The notes under the pieces: generated by a model
Seen by the model: only the letters and a program-made list of their open reading frames with translations
Databases searched by the model: none
Told to the model about the DNA's origin: nothing
Made by a program: the position numbers and the translations under genes
NCBI GenBank assembly: GCA_965202875.1
Contig: OZ241870.1
Span: 3,348,001-3,412,000, forward strand
Source: HK1 sp965202875
Lineage (GTDB): Bacteria; Pseudomonadota; Gammaproteobacteria; HK1
Length of the DNA stretch: 64,000 nt
Direction of reading: 5' to 3'
Shown here: positions 30,381 through 39,146 of the stretch, piece after piece
Position numbering within the stretch: the stretch's first letter is position 1
Layout: each line of letters opens with the position of its first letter

Positions 30381-31226
30381 ATGCATCCGTCCGTAGCAGC
30401 AGCATCGAAGTGGGGCATGGCGGCGGTACTCGGCACGGCGCTGGCGGCCGGCGCCGCGGCGCAGGGGACCCAGCAGCAGCTCTCCTCGGAGAGCGTCATC
30501 GAGACGATCAAGAAGCGCGGTGCGCTCAAGGTCGGCATGTCCACGTTCGTGCCGTGGGCGATGCGCGACAAGAACGGGGAGCTGGTCGGGTTCGAGATCG
30601 ACGTGGCGAAGAAGGTCGCGGCGGACATGGACGTGGACGTCGAGTTCGTCCCGACCTCCTGGGACGGGATCATTCCGGCCCTGATCGCGGGCAAGTTCGA
30701 CGTGATCATCGGCGGCATGAGCGTGCGCCCACAGCGCAACCTCACCATCAACTTCACCATTCCCTACGCGCATTCGGGCATGGGGATCGCGGCCAACAAG
30801 GCGATGGCCGCGGACATGAAGTGGCCGGACGACTACGACAGCGCCGACGTGACCTTGTCGTGCCGCCGCGGCGCGACCTCGTGCAACGACGCGGACCGGC
30901 TGTTCCCGAAGGCGACGGTGCGCAAGTTCGACGACGACGTGCAGGCGTTCCAGGAGGTGCTGAACGGCAACGCGCACGCGGTCCTCTCGTCGTACCCGAA
31001 ACCGGTGGAATGGGCCAGCGGCAATCCGGAACACATCTTCCTTCCGACCACGGACAACCTGTCGCAGGGCGACGAGGCGTTCGGACTGCGCAAGGGGGAT
31101 CCGGATGCGCTGAACTTCTTCTCCAACTGGATCCTCGTCAACACGACGAACCGCTGGCTGGCGGAGCGCCACCACTACTGGTTCAAGACCCGGGACTGGG
31201 TGGATCAGGTCAATCCGGACCAGTAA
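30381..31226 (+). CDS. Periplasmic amino acid-binding protein (SBP_bac_3)
   Basis: The 281-residue protein carries a signal peptide (about residues 1-28, ending AAGAAAQG) and a family 3 solute-binding domain. It starts IKKRGALKVGMSTFVPWAM and contains FEIDVAKKVAADMDVDVEFV, then FDVIIGGMSVRPQRNLTINF, the part that contacts the ligand's alpha-amino and carboxyl groups. AGGAGAAGG precedes the ATG. Two cysteines near SCRRGATSC could form a disulfide. The transported amino acid is not evident. Confidence 0.9.
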   Translation: MHPSVAAASKWGMAAVLGTALAAGAAAQGTQQQLSSESVIETIKKRGALKVGMSTFVPWAMRDKNGELVGFEIDVAKKVAADMDVDVEFVPTSWDGIIPALIAGKFDVIIGGMSVRPQRNLTINFTIPYAHSGMGIAANKAMAADMKWPDDYDSADVTLSCRRGATSCNDADRLFPKATVRKFDDDVQAFQEVLNGNAHAVLSSYPKPVEWASGNPEHIFLPTTDNLSQGDEAFGLRKGDPDALNFFSNWILVNTTNRWLAERHHYWFKTRDWVDQVNPDQ

Positions 31227-31371
31227 CCCCGTCCCGGATCGATCGCCCGTCCCGCGGGACCGGCGCCGTCCGGCGCCGGTCCCCTCCCCGGACGAGACCC
31301 ATGGCCTCGCGGCTCGAAACCACACGTCTCCCGGTGGCGGTGATGGCGGGTTTCCTCCTCGGGCCGGATCC

Positions 31372-32259
31372 GTGACCCCGCGGCGCGGAAGGTCCCGCCT
31401 CGGCTGGGTCGACGTCGCGGTCTTCGCGGCCCTGATCGCGGCCGTCGCCTACGTCTGGTACCGGGTCGATACGGTGCTGGAGTACCGCTGGGACTGGGCC
31501 GTCATCCCCCACTACCTGTACCGCTGGGACGAGGAGCAGCAACGGTGGGTCGCGAACCTGCTGATGCAGGGCCTCTACACGACGATCCGGCTCGCGCTGT
31601 GGAGCATCGTGCTGGCCGCGGCCATCGGCGTGGTGTTCGGCATCATGCGCACCAGCCGGCGCCTGTTCCCGCGGATGCTGAGCCGGGTCTACGTCGAGCT
31701 GATCCGCAACATCCCGCCGCTGGTCTTCATCTTCATCTTCTACTTCTTCATCAGCAGCCGGATCATGCCGTTGCTCGGCATCGAGGAGTTCATACGCAAC
31801 GCCTCGCCCGAGACCCTGGCGTGGCTGGAGGTCCTGTTCGGGCCGCCGAAGCTCATCTCGAACGTGATCTCCGGGATCATCTGCCTCGCCATGTTCGAGG
31901 GCGCGTACGTGACCGAGATCGTGCGGGCCGGCATCCAGTCCATCCCGAAGACGCAGACCGAGGCGGGCCTGAGCATCGGCCTGTCCCGCTTGCAGCTCAT
32001 GCGCTACGTGATTCTGCCCCAAGCGGTGCAACGGGTGGTCCCCCCGCTGGCCGGGCAGTTCATCACCCTGGTGAAGGATTCGTCCATCGTGTCGCTGATC
32101 TCGATCCAGGAGCTGACCTTTCTCGCGATCGAGACCTCGGTGTCGACGGAGCGGGTGTTCGAGGTGTGGATCACGGTGGCCGGACTGTACTTCGGCGTGT
32201 GCTGGTCCTGTGCGCTGCTGTTCGACTGGATGGAGCGGCGCATGGCGGTGGAACGATGA
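31372..32259 (+). CDS. Polar amino acid ABC transporter permease 2
   Basis: The 295-residue membrane protein is the second HisM-type permease of the operon. Its domain reads GLYTTIRLALWSIVLAAAIG and ELIRNIPPLVFIFIFYFF, with the coupling loop TEAGLSIGLSRLQLMRYVIL. Its N-terminal arm (about residues 1-60) precedes the conserved core, as in the first permease, so the two probably form a heterodimer. It starts with GTG at 31372, 145 bp after the binding-protein gene. Confidence 0.88.
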   Translation: MTPRRGRSRLGWVDVAVFAALIAAVAYVWYRVDTVLEYRWDWAVIPHYLYRWDEEQQRWVANLLMQGLYTTIRLALWSIVLAAAIGVVFGIMRTSRRLFPRMLSRVYVELIRNIPPLVFIFIFYFFISSRIMPLLGIEEFIRNASPETLAWLEVLFGPPKLISNVISGIICLAMFEGAYVTEIVRAGIQSIPKTQTEAGLSIGLSRLQLMRYVILPQAVQRVVPPLAGQFITLVKDSSIVSLISIQELTFLAIETSVSTERVFEVWITVAGLYFGVCWSCALLFDWMERRMAVER

Positions 32260-32515
32260 CGACGCGACCGCTGGCGCGACCGCCGGCGGGTAGGGCGGGA
32301 ATCGGCGCGCGTTCGGCGCAACGTCGGCCTCGAACCACCCGGGTCCCGGATCGGAAGGCGCAGCGGGCCGGCTCTCTGCCGCCGGGGCCTTCGGGCGCCG
32401 ACGGACGCTCGCGCATGCGATTCGCCGCGAACCCATCTTCCGCCGGCCCGCTCGCCGGCGGGTCCGAACCGCCGGTTCCGGCCGGCCGTGACCAGACCGC
32501 AAGGAGGTTGTGCCG
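32260..32515. other. Spacer inside the ABC transporter operon
   Basis: About 255 bp of GC-rich DNA separates the second permease gene from the ATPase gene. It is open in one frame but has no recognisable coding content. It is unusually long for an operon of this kind. Confidence 0.4.
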
Positions 32516-33265
32516 GTGAAGGACAACGTCGTGATCGAACTCGAAGGCGTGAACAAATGGTTCGGCGACTTCCACGTGCTCAAGGACATCGACCTGCGGG
32601 TCCGCGAAGGCGAGCGCGTGGTCGTCTGCGGGCCGTCGGGGTCCGGGAAATCCACCGTGATCCGCTGCATCAACCGCCTCGAGGAGCACCAGGAAGGGCG
32701 GATCGTGGTCGATGGGCAGGAGCTCGACGACGACACCCGGAACGTGGCCGCGGTCCGGCGCGAAGTCGGCATGGTGTTCCAGCAGTTCAACCTCTTTCCC
32801 CACCTGACGGTCCTCGAGAACTGCATGCTCGGGCCGACCAGGGCGCGCGGCATGTCAAAGGCGATGGCGCGGGACCGGGCGATGGAGTACCTCGCCCGGG
32901 TGAGGATCCCGGAGCAGGCGGAGAAGTACCCAAGCCAGCTCTCGGGCGGCCAGCAGCAGCGGGTGGCCATCGCCCGGTCGCTGTGCATGGAGCCGAAGGT
33001 GATGCTGTTCGACGAGCCCACCTCCGCCCTGGACCCCGAGATGATCAAGGAGGTCCTGGACGTGATGATCGACCTTGCCCGGAGCGGCATGACGATGGTC
33101 GTGGTCACCCACGAGATGGGCTTCGCCCGCACCGTGGCCGACCAGATGGTGTTCATGGACGAGGGCCGGATCGTCGAAGCCGCCCCCCCGGACCGGTTCT
33201 TCGCCAACCCCGAGAGCGAGCGCACGAAGCTGTTCCTGAGCCAGATTCTCCTGTCGGTTGCATAA
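32516..33265 (+). CDS. Polar amino acid ABC transporter ATPase (GlnQ/HisP family)
   Basis: The roughly 249-residue ATPase has Walker A GPSGSGKST, the Q-loop VFQQFNLFPHLT, the signature LSGGQQQRVAIARSL, Walker B VMLFDEPTSALDPE and the H-loop VVVTHEMGFA. Two GTG codons are possible. AAGGAGG lies only 2 nt before the one at 32510 but 8 nt before the one at 32516, so the latter is preferred. The operon ends here; a group II intron follows within about a dozen bases. Confidence 0.93.
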   Translation: MKDNVVIELEGVNKWFGDFHVLKDIDLRVREGERVVVCGPSGSGKSTVIRCINRLEEHQEGRIVVDGQELDDDTRNVAAVRREVGMVFQQFNLFPHLTVLENCMLGPTRARGMSKAMARDRAMEYLARVRIPEQAEKYPSQLSGGQQQRVAIARSLCMEPKVMLFDEPTSALDPEMIKEVLDVMIDLARSGMTMVVVTHEMGFARTVADQMVFMDEGRIVEAAPPDRFFANPESERTKLFLSQILLSVA

Positions 33266-33276
33266 ACCTGCGCCGG

Positions 33277-34685
33277 GTAGCCGCGGGCGGTTACCCACCC
33301 GCGGCTCCCACGGACCCGGACGTGCTCCATTCGAGCATCCGGCTCCTCGGGCCATGGACTCGCTACGCAACGGTACACACTACGCACACTTGGGGGAGGG
33401 GATAGGTCTTGCGCAGCCTGCCGAATCGCTCCCACGTCATCCGTCCCCGCCAAACGCCGGTCCGGCCACTTGCGCCATCGCCTCTCGACTTCGTATCGTA
33501 AGCGTTGCAACGCTGTGGCGTTGCCGGTGATTCCGTAGCAGGCACAGTGGCCTCTAGAGGTTGCCTCGTACACCGGCTCCAACACCCTCGGCACCGCCCG
33601 CTGAAGCACCTTGTCCTCCAGCGCCGGGACCCCAATCGGGCGCGTCTTCCCCGTCCCCGGCTTGGCCAAGTGCACCCGGCGCACCGCCGGCGCCCGATAC
33701 CGACCGGACTTGAACCGTTCCAGCAAATCCGACAGGTCCGCCTCGTAGTGCGCCGCCGTCATCCCGTCCACACCCGCCGCCGCATCCTTGCGCACCCGCC
33801 GGTACGCCTCGCCCATCCACTCCGCATCGATGGGGTGTGCCGGCGCCGTCAGCACCATCCCCCGATTCAAGCACTCGGGGGCAGGCCCCGGCTCCCTCCG
33901 GGCCAGCTCCCCTCCCTTGCCTTGTCGCGTTGAGATGACCTCCCGGCCCAATGTCCCCGCCCTCTGTCCCTCCGCACGCTCCACCCCCGGTCGGCCCCTT
34001 CCCTCCACCGGGTCCCTTCAGGTCAGGTTCCCCGGCTTCCTCGGTACTGCCGGCCGACTCCGACCCCCGCTTCCGCGGGGGCAGGCTTCTCGCTTCCCCT
34101 CCCGCCCCGCTTCGTCTCCTTCGCTCGGCAGGACCACCGCTTGCGCCCCCCCTTCGCTCCCCCAGAGACGAGCGCACTCCCCGAGGACCCGGACCATTTT
34201 GCGCGGCGCCCGCGCCGCGTCTCCGGCGATGGAGAAGACGAGACCTCCCAGGTTTGGGCGACCCTTGCACACATGCCCCGCTCCCAGACCCCGGCGGTGC
34301 GCCGGCCCCTGACCCCTTCGGGACCGGCGTTGGTGTCTTCCGCTCAACCGACGGCGTCGACCCCGCAAGAATTTACTTCCGGGGCTCCATCACGCGGCCT
34401 GCGCGCTCCCTCTGTACGCTTCGCAGCCGGGGTCACCCCCGCACCACGCAACACTCGGTTCCGGCCGGGGCCAGCCTTGGCCGGTCAGGACTCTCACCTG
34501 CCGGGTCGCATCGAAGGTTTCCGCCATGTCTCTCCTTCTACATGCCTTCCCCCTTCACCAGGCTTCGCCTGGCGCAACGGTTGCAGAAAACCCTGCTCAT
34601 GCACGTGTTCTCTGCACAAAATACGGGGTCTTCCGGCCGAAACAGCGTGTGGCTCAAGCTCACTTCCAGTGAGGACAAGCCACAC
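33277..34685 (-). mobile_element. Group II intron with deleted ORF (intron A)
   Basis: On the minus strand the element begins GTGTGGCTTG at 34685, a good GUGYG 5' end with an early stem (TCCTCACTGGAAGTGAG). A domain V hairpin lies at 33312-33345 (GAGCCGGATGC, tip, GCACGTCCGG), followed by a domain VI-like stem ending GCGGCTACCC near 33277. Between them lies an RT ORF with an internal deletion. The total length of about 1.4 kb is well short of the 2 kb or more of an intact ORF-bearing intron. It sits about 11 bp after the stop of the ABC ATPase gene. The 3' boundary is approximate. Confidence 0.75.
33363..34008 (-). pseudogene. Group II intron reverse transcriptase/maturase, internally deleted and frameshifted
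   Basis: The N-terminal RT part is recognisable (RVRKDAAAGVDGMTAAHYEA, then TGKTRPIGVPALEDKVLQRA and VLEPVYE). It is fused directly to the C-terminal tail (HCACYGITGNATALQRLRYE and VERRWRKW), so the polymerase core with YADD and most of the maturase are gone. The true ending (MTWERFGRLRKTYPLP) is in another frame, so a frameshift follows. The intron cannot move by itself. Confidence 0.75.
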
Positions 34686-34740
34686 GCGCCAACGGTCGTC
34701 TTCAGCCCGTCATTCCCGCGAAAGCGGGAATCCAGGGACT
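34686..34740. repeat. Dispersed GGATTCCCG-type hairpin repeat (copy next to intron A)
   Basis: ATTCCCGC-GAAA-GCGGGAAT (34712-34731) is a perfect 8-bp hairpin. On the minus strand the order is hairpin, ATGACGGGCTGAAGACG, CCGTTGGCGC, then the intron 5' end. The same order occurs at 51614-51722, and a degenerate hairpin lies near 21250. Confidence 0.65.
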
Positions 34741-34759
34741 TTCGTGATTAACCCATCTT

Positions 34760-34970
34760 TAACCGTGCGCCGTGCAAAGGCGCCATTCCTCAGCGGGTGC
34801 GAATCCCGCCCGGCAACCGTCGCTCCAGCCGGTAGCAGTCGGAGCGGTCGATGGAGGCGACGACAGGGACCGAAGCACTCCGATGAGACGGGTCGCGAAG
34901 GCGACTCGGCGACCCTGCGGGCCGTCACGTGAGTGAACGCCGAGCAGGCCTCGAAACGGGTAATGCGGAC
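34760..34970 (+). mobile_element. 5' fragment of a group II intron of the intron-B type
   Basis: Starting GTGCGCCGTGCAAAGGCGCC, about 210 bp align along their whole length with the 5' part of the intron at 59300-60219 (opposite strand there). They share the GGGTGCGAATCCCGCC and GTGAGTGAACGCCGAGCAGG segments of domain I. The fragment stops where a phage tail gene sequence begins. No ORF or domain V belongs to this copy. Confidence 0.65.
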
Positions 34971-35307
34971 GAGCCGGTCGCACGGATCCGCGCCTCGACC
35001 TGAGCGATGGCCTGCTCCTGGCGGATGGTCCTGCTCCTGGCGGATGGTGTTGCGGATGACGTCGCCGAGAGTGTTCGCGATGCTGAACCCGCCGAGCCCG
35101 GCGGCGAGGTAGCGGACATGCCGGCCCGGGACGATCGTCCCACGCGCCATGGCGTCCATCGTCGCGCCGAGGCGGCGCCGAGGCGGCCCTTCGTTGGTCG
35201 GCGGCCAGCCCGGACTTCTGGAGCGACTGGTCGAGCCGCCGGAAATCCGCGAGCGCCTGCCGGAGCTGCGCCCGGATGCGGATGGTGAGGCCGAGGTTGT
35301 CAGCCAT
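34971..35307 (-). pseudogene. Phage tail tape-measure protein, N-terminal fragment
   Basis: The frame starts MADNLGLTIRIRAQLRQAL at 35307 and continues in other frames as YLAAGLGGFSIANTLGDVIR and RQEQAIAQVEARIRATGS. This is typical of the start of Mu-like tape-measure proteins. At least two frameshifts are needed, and a 20-bp block (TGCTCCTGGCGGATGGT region, 35009-35050) is tandemly duplicated. The gene is cut off at about 34970 by the intron fragment. Confidence 0.5.
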
Positions 35308-35505
35308 TGTGGTACCGTGCGGATATGGACGACAGGGCGCGCGCGGGCGCGTTGAGCCGCAGCGACTCCAGGAACCGGAGCTCGTGGACCGTGACGGTCA
35401 CGAACTCGCCGGTGTCCGGGTCGCGGACGCGGACGTCGACGTCGGGGAACGATGTCCGCTTCCTCGGCGGGGGTGGGCTCGGGGGCGGCGGGAGGGGCGC
35501 GTCAT
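35300..35505 (-). pseudogene. Mu-like tail assembly protein fragment
   Basis: A frame containing DVDVRVRDPDTGEFVTVTVH and ELRFLESLRLNAPARAL ends at 35300. An ATG at 35505 overlaps the previous gene's stop (ATGA) but is in a different frame, so a single-base shift separates start and body. Position and sequence style match the small tail gene before the tape-measure gene in Mu-like phages. Confidence 0.45.
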
Positions 35506-35737
35506 GGTGGATCGTCTCCGGTCGGGTGAGTGTTGTGCTGCTCGATGTGCGACTGCCAGATCTTTCCTCCGAAGCCGGCCCCCAGGAGCGCCGTGAGCGT
35601 CCCCAGGTCGGGCGTCTCGCCATAGCCGCCTCGGGCAGCAGGATGGAGGCGCATGCGGTCAGGATGCAGACCAGGGACGCTACGCGGGTCGTGGAGGGCT
35701 TGCCTCGGCGGTCGTGCAAGAGCTTCAGCTTCTTCAT
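35502..35737 (-). pseudogene. Small Mu-like phage membrane protein, frameshifted
   Basis: It starts MKKLKLLHDRRGKPSTTRVA with a hydrophobic segment (SLVCILTACASILL), as in DUF2644-like phage proteins. It continues after a frameshift as GETPDLGTLTALLGAGFGGK, ending at 35502. The start overlaps the preceding stop as ATGA, as in an intact phage tail operon. Confidence 0.5.
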
Positions 35738-35914
35738 GGGATCACGAATGCGAGGTCTCCTGGCCAGTCCACCGGGCCCTGCGGCGGCGGCACGGTGATG
35801 GTAATGGCTTGCGGCCCGCGGACGTTGCGGGCGACGGCCTCGACGGTCACGGCGCCGGACGGTGACCGCACCAGCCAATCGAGCTCCAGGCGGTCCACGC
35901 CGAACCGGAGCGCG
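35734..35914 (-). pseudogene. Phage structural protein, C-terminal fragment
   Basis: The last about 60 codons of a frame read LDLALRFGVDRLELDWLVRS and TVEAVARNVRGPQAITITVP, ending at 35734 with an ATGA overlap to the next phage gene. The front is missing: the frame runs straight back into the hydroxypyruvate-isomerase-like sequence. I recognise no specific family. Confidence 0.4.
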
Positions 35915-36176
35915 AGATCCAGCCCCCCCGGAACTCGGCTTCGCGCCCCGGCAGCCCCCCGAGTCCGCGCTCCCCTTCTTCCCCCGGCGGCAGGTTGAAC
36001 AGCGCGGCGCGCAGGTCGTGATCGCGGAGCCGCTCCCGAACGGCGGATTCCGGCGCCTCCCGGTACGGGAACGGGTGCTCGACGGCTCGGAAGCCGCCGC
36101 CGGCCGCCGCCTCGAACCTGTCGAGAAACGGGCGCTCGGTGAAGAGGTAACCCAGATTGGCGGCGAGGCGGGGCAT
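35915..36176 (-). pseudogene. Hydroxypyruvate isomerase-like gene, first about 85 codons
   Basis: From the ATG at 36176 the frame reads MPRLAANLGYLFTERPFLDR, FRAVEHPFPYREAPE and LRAALFNLPPGEEGERGLGG, typical of the start of Hyi-type TIM barrels (isomerisation of hydroxypyruvate and tartronate semialdehyde). It stops at GREAEFR where phage sequence begins, so more than half of the gene is gone. Confidence 0.65.
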
Positions 36177-36413
36177 GGCCGCGTGATGATACCCGGGTGC
36201 CGCGCTCCACCCCGTGGATTGCGCGGCGATGCGAAACAAGCCGCCCCCGGGGTCGACTCCCTCGCCGGGGGCGGGCTCGATGCCGTGCCGGTGGATTGTG
36301 CGGACGTGCTCCGCAGGCCCGCTTCGTTCGAGTCGATCATTTCCCCGGCGAGCACACGGGCGGGTGACACCGTGGCCGGTGCCGGTGGTGCAATTGCGGC
36401 CGCGCTTCAGCCA

Positions 36414-37148
36414 TCACCCCACCACCAGCAGCTTCAGCCCGATCACACCGAGTCCCACGAGCAGCCACTTGCGAAAGGTGGCGGGCGTCAGGTGGGCGCG
36501 GAGCCGTGCGCCGAACATCATGCCGGCAATCGCGGGCGCCACCGCCACCGCGGACAAGACGCTCGCATCGACCCGCCAGGCGCCGTGCAGGACGAGCACC
36601 GCGGCCAGCGCGGCGGTCGAGACGCTGAACGTGATGCCCATCATCTGCACCAGCGCATCGCGGTCCAGGCCGAGCGCTTCCAGGTACATCACGATGGGGA
36701 TTACGAAGGTCCCGGTCACGCCGGTGACCAGTCCGTTGACGAAGCCGACGCACGGGGTCAGCAACGGCTCCGCCCGTGCCGGCACCGGGATCCGCACCGC
36801 CCGAAGCCCGAGTCCCGCATAGGCGAGCAACGCCACGCCGAGCACTCGATCCATCGCCTGCGGCGCCGCGGCGAAGACATGGTGGTACCCGATCCACGTC
36901 GTCATCGGGATGATCGCCAGCGCCACGCCGAAGCGCCTGAGCAGCGCCGTCAGGTGACCGCCGAACGCCCCCTGCCACACGTTGGTCACCAACGAAGGGA
37001 TCACCAGCAGCGGCAATGCGGCCTCGATCCCGAACGCGGCCGAGAGCAGTGCGACCGAGACCGTGGGGAGGCCGAGCCCGACGACGCCCTTCACGCCACC
37101 GGCGAGAAGGAACGTCAGCATGACGATCATGATCGAGAGCCCGTCCAT
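36414..37148 (-). CDS. TauE/SafE (TSUP) family membrane transporter
   Basis: The 244-residue protein has about eight hydrophobic helices in the two-repeat plan of the TSUP family, which exports sulfite, sulfoacetate or related anions. The first repeat contains LAGGVKGVVGLGLPTVSVAL and the second CVGFVNGLVTGVTGTFVIP. The start at 37148 gives a usual N-terminus. No sulfonate genes are adjacent, so the substrate is open. Confidence 0.85.
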   Translation of the reverse strand: MDGLSIMIVMLTFLLAGGVKGVVGLGLPTVSVALLSAAFGIEAALPLLVIPSLVTNVWQGAFGGHLTALLRRFGVALAIIPMTTWIGYHHVFAAAPQAMDRVLGVALLAYAGLGLRAVRIPVPARAEPLLTPCVGFVNGLVTGVTGTFVIPIVMYLEALGLDRDALVQMMGITFSVSTAALAAVLVLHGAWRVDASVLSAVAVAPAIAGMMFGARLRAHLTPATFRKWLLVGLGVIGLKLLVVG

Positions 37149-37711
37149 GGCGCCATCGTACCGCCGTTCGCCTCCGACGCAGGCCCGGCTGCGCCATCGG
37201 CGCAGGATCGTTCTCTTGTTCGCCGCGAAGGCTGCATCAGGCGGTCGAGGTCGCCTCGGCGGGCGCCGGGAAGCCGGTTTACCGGGGAAAGAGATCCAAT
37301 ACGACTGGCGATCGTGCATTGCGGACTCTGCGGCGAACAAAGAATGGCCTTGGCCACCGTCGGCTGCCGGTCTCGGCGGACCCGGTGCTCGTTCGGCCCG
37401 GACCGACCGGGTTCGATCAGGTTGTCTGCGCGGGAGCCGGAACCGCACGGGTCGGGTGAGGCGCGTCCGCGCAACGGTGGCCGAAATCGCGCGATGCGAA
37501 GCGCGCCCGGGCGGCCCGGCTCCGCGTCCGTGCGGCGGTGACGCCCCCACGCGGGCGGCGCCCCGTCAAGCGATCCGGCGATCGCCACCGCCGGCGCGGC
37601 GAATCCGTCGCCGGGATCGAATCGCGGCTCGATCCGGTTGGCCCCGGGAGCCGCCGGCGCGGTAGAGTCCCACCCCCGGCATCCGCCGCAACCCGCGATG
37701 GGAGACAAGGG
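37149..37711. other. Long intergenic region with no recognised gene
   Basis: These 560 bp lie between a divergent pair (TSUP transporter and VOC protein). Open frames exist in both strands, but none shows family resemblance or a ribosome-binding site. No repeat was noticed. Confidence 0.45.
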
Positions 37712-38110
37712 ATGGACGACCGCATGAAGACCCACGGCCACATCGGATGGTGCGATCTGATGTCCGACGACGTCGACAAGGCGCGTGATTTCTACACCGG
37801 CGTGCTCGGATGGGACACCGAGGTCATGGACGTCGGGAAGGGCCCGTACACTGTATTCAAGGCCGGCGATTGCCCCGTGGCCGGCCTGATGGCCAAGCCG
37901 TCGGAGGGGCCGGCGTCCTGCGCCCCGACCGCGTGGACATCCTACGTGACGGTCGACGACGTCGATGCGTGCACCGCCAGTGTCGCGGATGCCGGCGGCG
38001 TCGTGATCGTCGCCCCGGTGGACATCCCGACGGTGGGGCGCATGGCGATCATCCAGGACCCCACCGGCGGGGTCGTGGGAGTCATCAAGTATGCGAACCC
38101 GGAAGGGTGA
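37712..38110 (+). CDS. VOC (glyoxalase/dioxygenase fold) family protein
   Basis: The 132-residue protein has the paired beta-alpha-beta-beta-beta units of the vicinal-oxygen-chelate fold. It begins HGHIGWCDLMSDDVDKARDF with YTGVLGWDTEVMDV and ends MAIIQDPTGGVVGVIKY, which is typical of CFP-30B-like members. GGAG lies 7 nt before the ATG. The reaction is unknown. A polysaccharide-deacetylase tail follows. Confidence 0.85.
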   Translation: MDDRMKTHGHIGWCDLMSDDVDKARDFYTGVLGWDTEVMDVGKGPYTVFKAGDCPVAGLMAKPSEGPASCAPTAWTSYVTVDDVDACTASVADAGGVVIVAPVDIPTVGRMAIIQDPTGGVVGVIKYANPEG

Positions 38111-38122
38111 GGTTCGGTTGAG

Positions 38123-38311
38123 GTGAAGACCCTCGGCGAGCACACGCACGACACGGGCCGGGTCTGGTTCGCGACCCTCGAAGAGATCGCGGCCCACGTC
38201 AAGACACTGGTTGACACCGGCGCCTGGACGCCCCGCGTCGATCGGCGGCCGTACCATCCGGGACCCATCCTCGATCTCGGCGAGGCCGGGCCGCGCAATG
38301 TCGATCCCTGA
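38123..38311 (+). pseudogene. C-terminal fragment of a polysaccharide deacetylase-family protein
   Basis: The 62-codon frame (GTG start, no clear Shine-Dalgarno) reads VWFATLEEIAAHVKTLVDTG then WTPRVDRRPYHPGPI. This resembles the last residues of NodB/allantoinase-like deacetylases. The catalytic barrel is missing, so it is probably a remnant trailing the VOC gene. Confidence 0.45.
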
Positions 38312-38364
38312 CCGCTCTCCCCCACCGTCCCGGCATACCACCCTCCGGCCTCCCAGCTTCATCC

Positions 38365-38922
38365 ATGCCTGCATCCACCGACACCTCCCTGACCGGTGGC
38401 GACACCACAGCCGGCCACGACGGTCTGGCCGGCGACGACGCTCTGGCTGGCAGCAACGCTCCGACCGGCGGCGGTGCTCTGGCCGGCGACGCCGCACGCC
38501 GCATCGGCTCGGTCGTCGAATCGTTGCCGCACAACACGAAGCTCGGCATCCGCATGGTCGAGATCGCACCGGGGCGTTGCACCACGCACATCGAGTTCCG
38601 CCCCGAGCTGGTCGGCGACCCCAAGCGCGGCGTGCTGCACGGCGGGGTGGTCACCACCCTGATCGACGCAACGGCAGGCGCCGCGGTGTACGCCGCCATC
38701 CCCGAGGGAACGTCGCTCGCGACCCTCGACATGCGTATCGACTACCTGAAGCCGGCCGAGCCGCACAAACGGCTCTACGCGAGCGCCGAGCTCTACCGCC
38801 TCACCCGCCGCATCGCGTTCGTCCACGCCTCCGCCTACCAGGACGAACCGGAGAACCAGGTCGCACACTGCGCCGCGTCGTTCATGATCGGCAGCCTCGG
38901 ATTCTCGATACGGACACCCTGA
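38365..38922 (+). CDS. PaaI-type hotdog thioesterase with repeat-rich N-terminus
   Basis: Residues about 45-180 form a hotdog domain with the active-site region RGVLHGGVVTTLIDATAG and the strand LATLDMRIDYLKPAEPHKRL. It should hydrolyse an acyl-CoA thioester. Residues about 9-44 consist of six degenerate hexapeptides (LTGGDT, TAGHDG, LAGDDA, LAGSNA, PTGGGA, LAGDAA), probably disordered. A second thioesterase gene follows on the same strand. Confidence 0.85.
   Translation: MPASTDTSLTGGDTTAGHDGLAGDDALAGSNAPTGGGALAGDAARRIGSVVESLPHNTKLGIRMVEIAPGRCTTHIEFRPELVGDPKRGVLHGGVVTTLIDATAGAAVYAAIPEGTSLATLDMRIDYLKPAEPHKRLYASAELYRLTRRIAFVHASAYQDEPENQVAHCAASFMIGSLGFSIRTP
38389..38496 (+). repeat. Degenerate 18-bp tandem repeat in the thioesterase gene
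   Basis: Six in-frame 18-bp units with a CTGGCCGGCGAC-like core encode hexapeptides centred on L/T-A/T-G. The style matches the 24-bp repeat in tilS. Confidence 0.6.
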
Positions 38923-39146
38923 TGCCCGGATCCATCCACAACGTCCGCGAGCTCGACGAGCCGGGAGGCTTTCCGGACTCGGCAGCTCCCGCCCACCTCC
39001 CGGGACACGGCGTCACGTCATGACACGACGTTGTGCCGGTTCCGGTGCCCGGCCCGCGTTCTTTCGCGTGAGCGGGGTCGGCCGAGCCCTTATGGTCGGC
39101 ACCGACGCCCATTCGCATTGGCTCGGCCGGTCCGAATGACAGGCGC

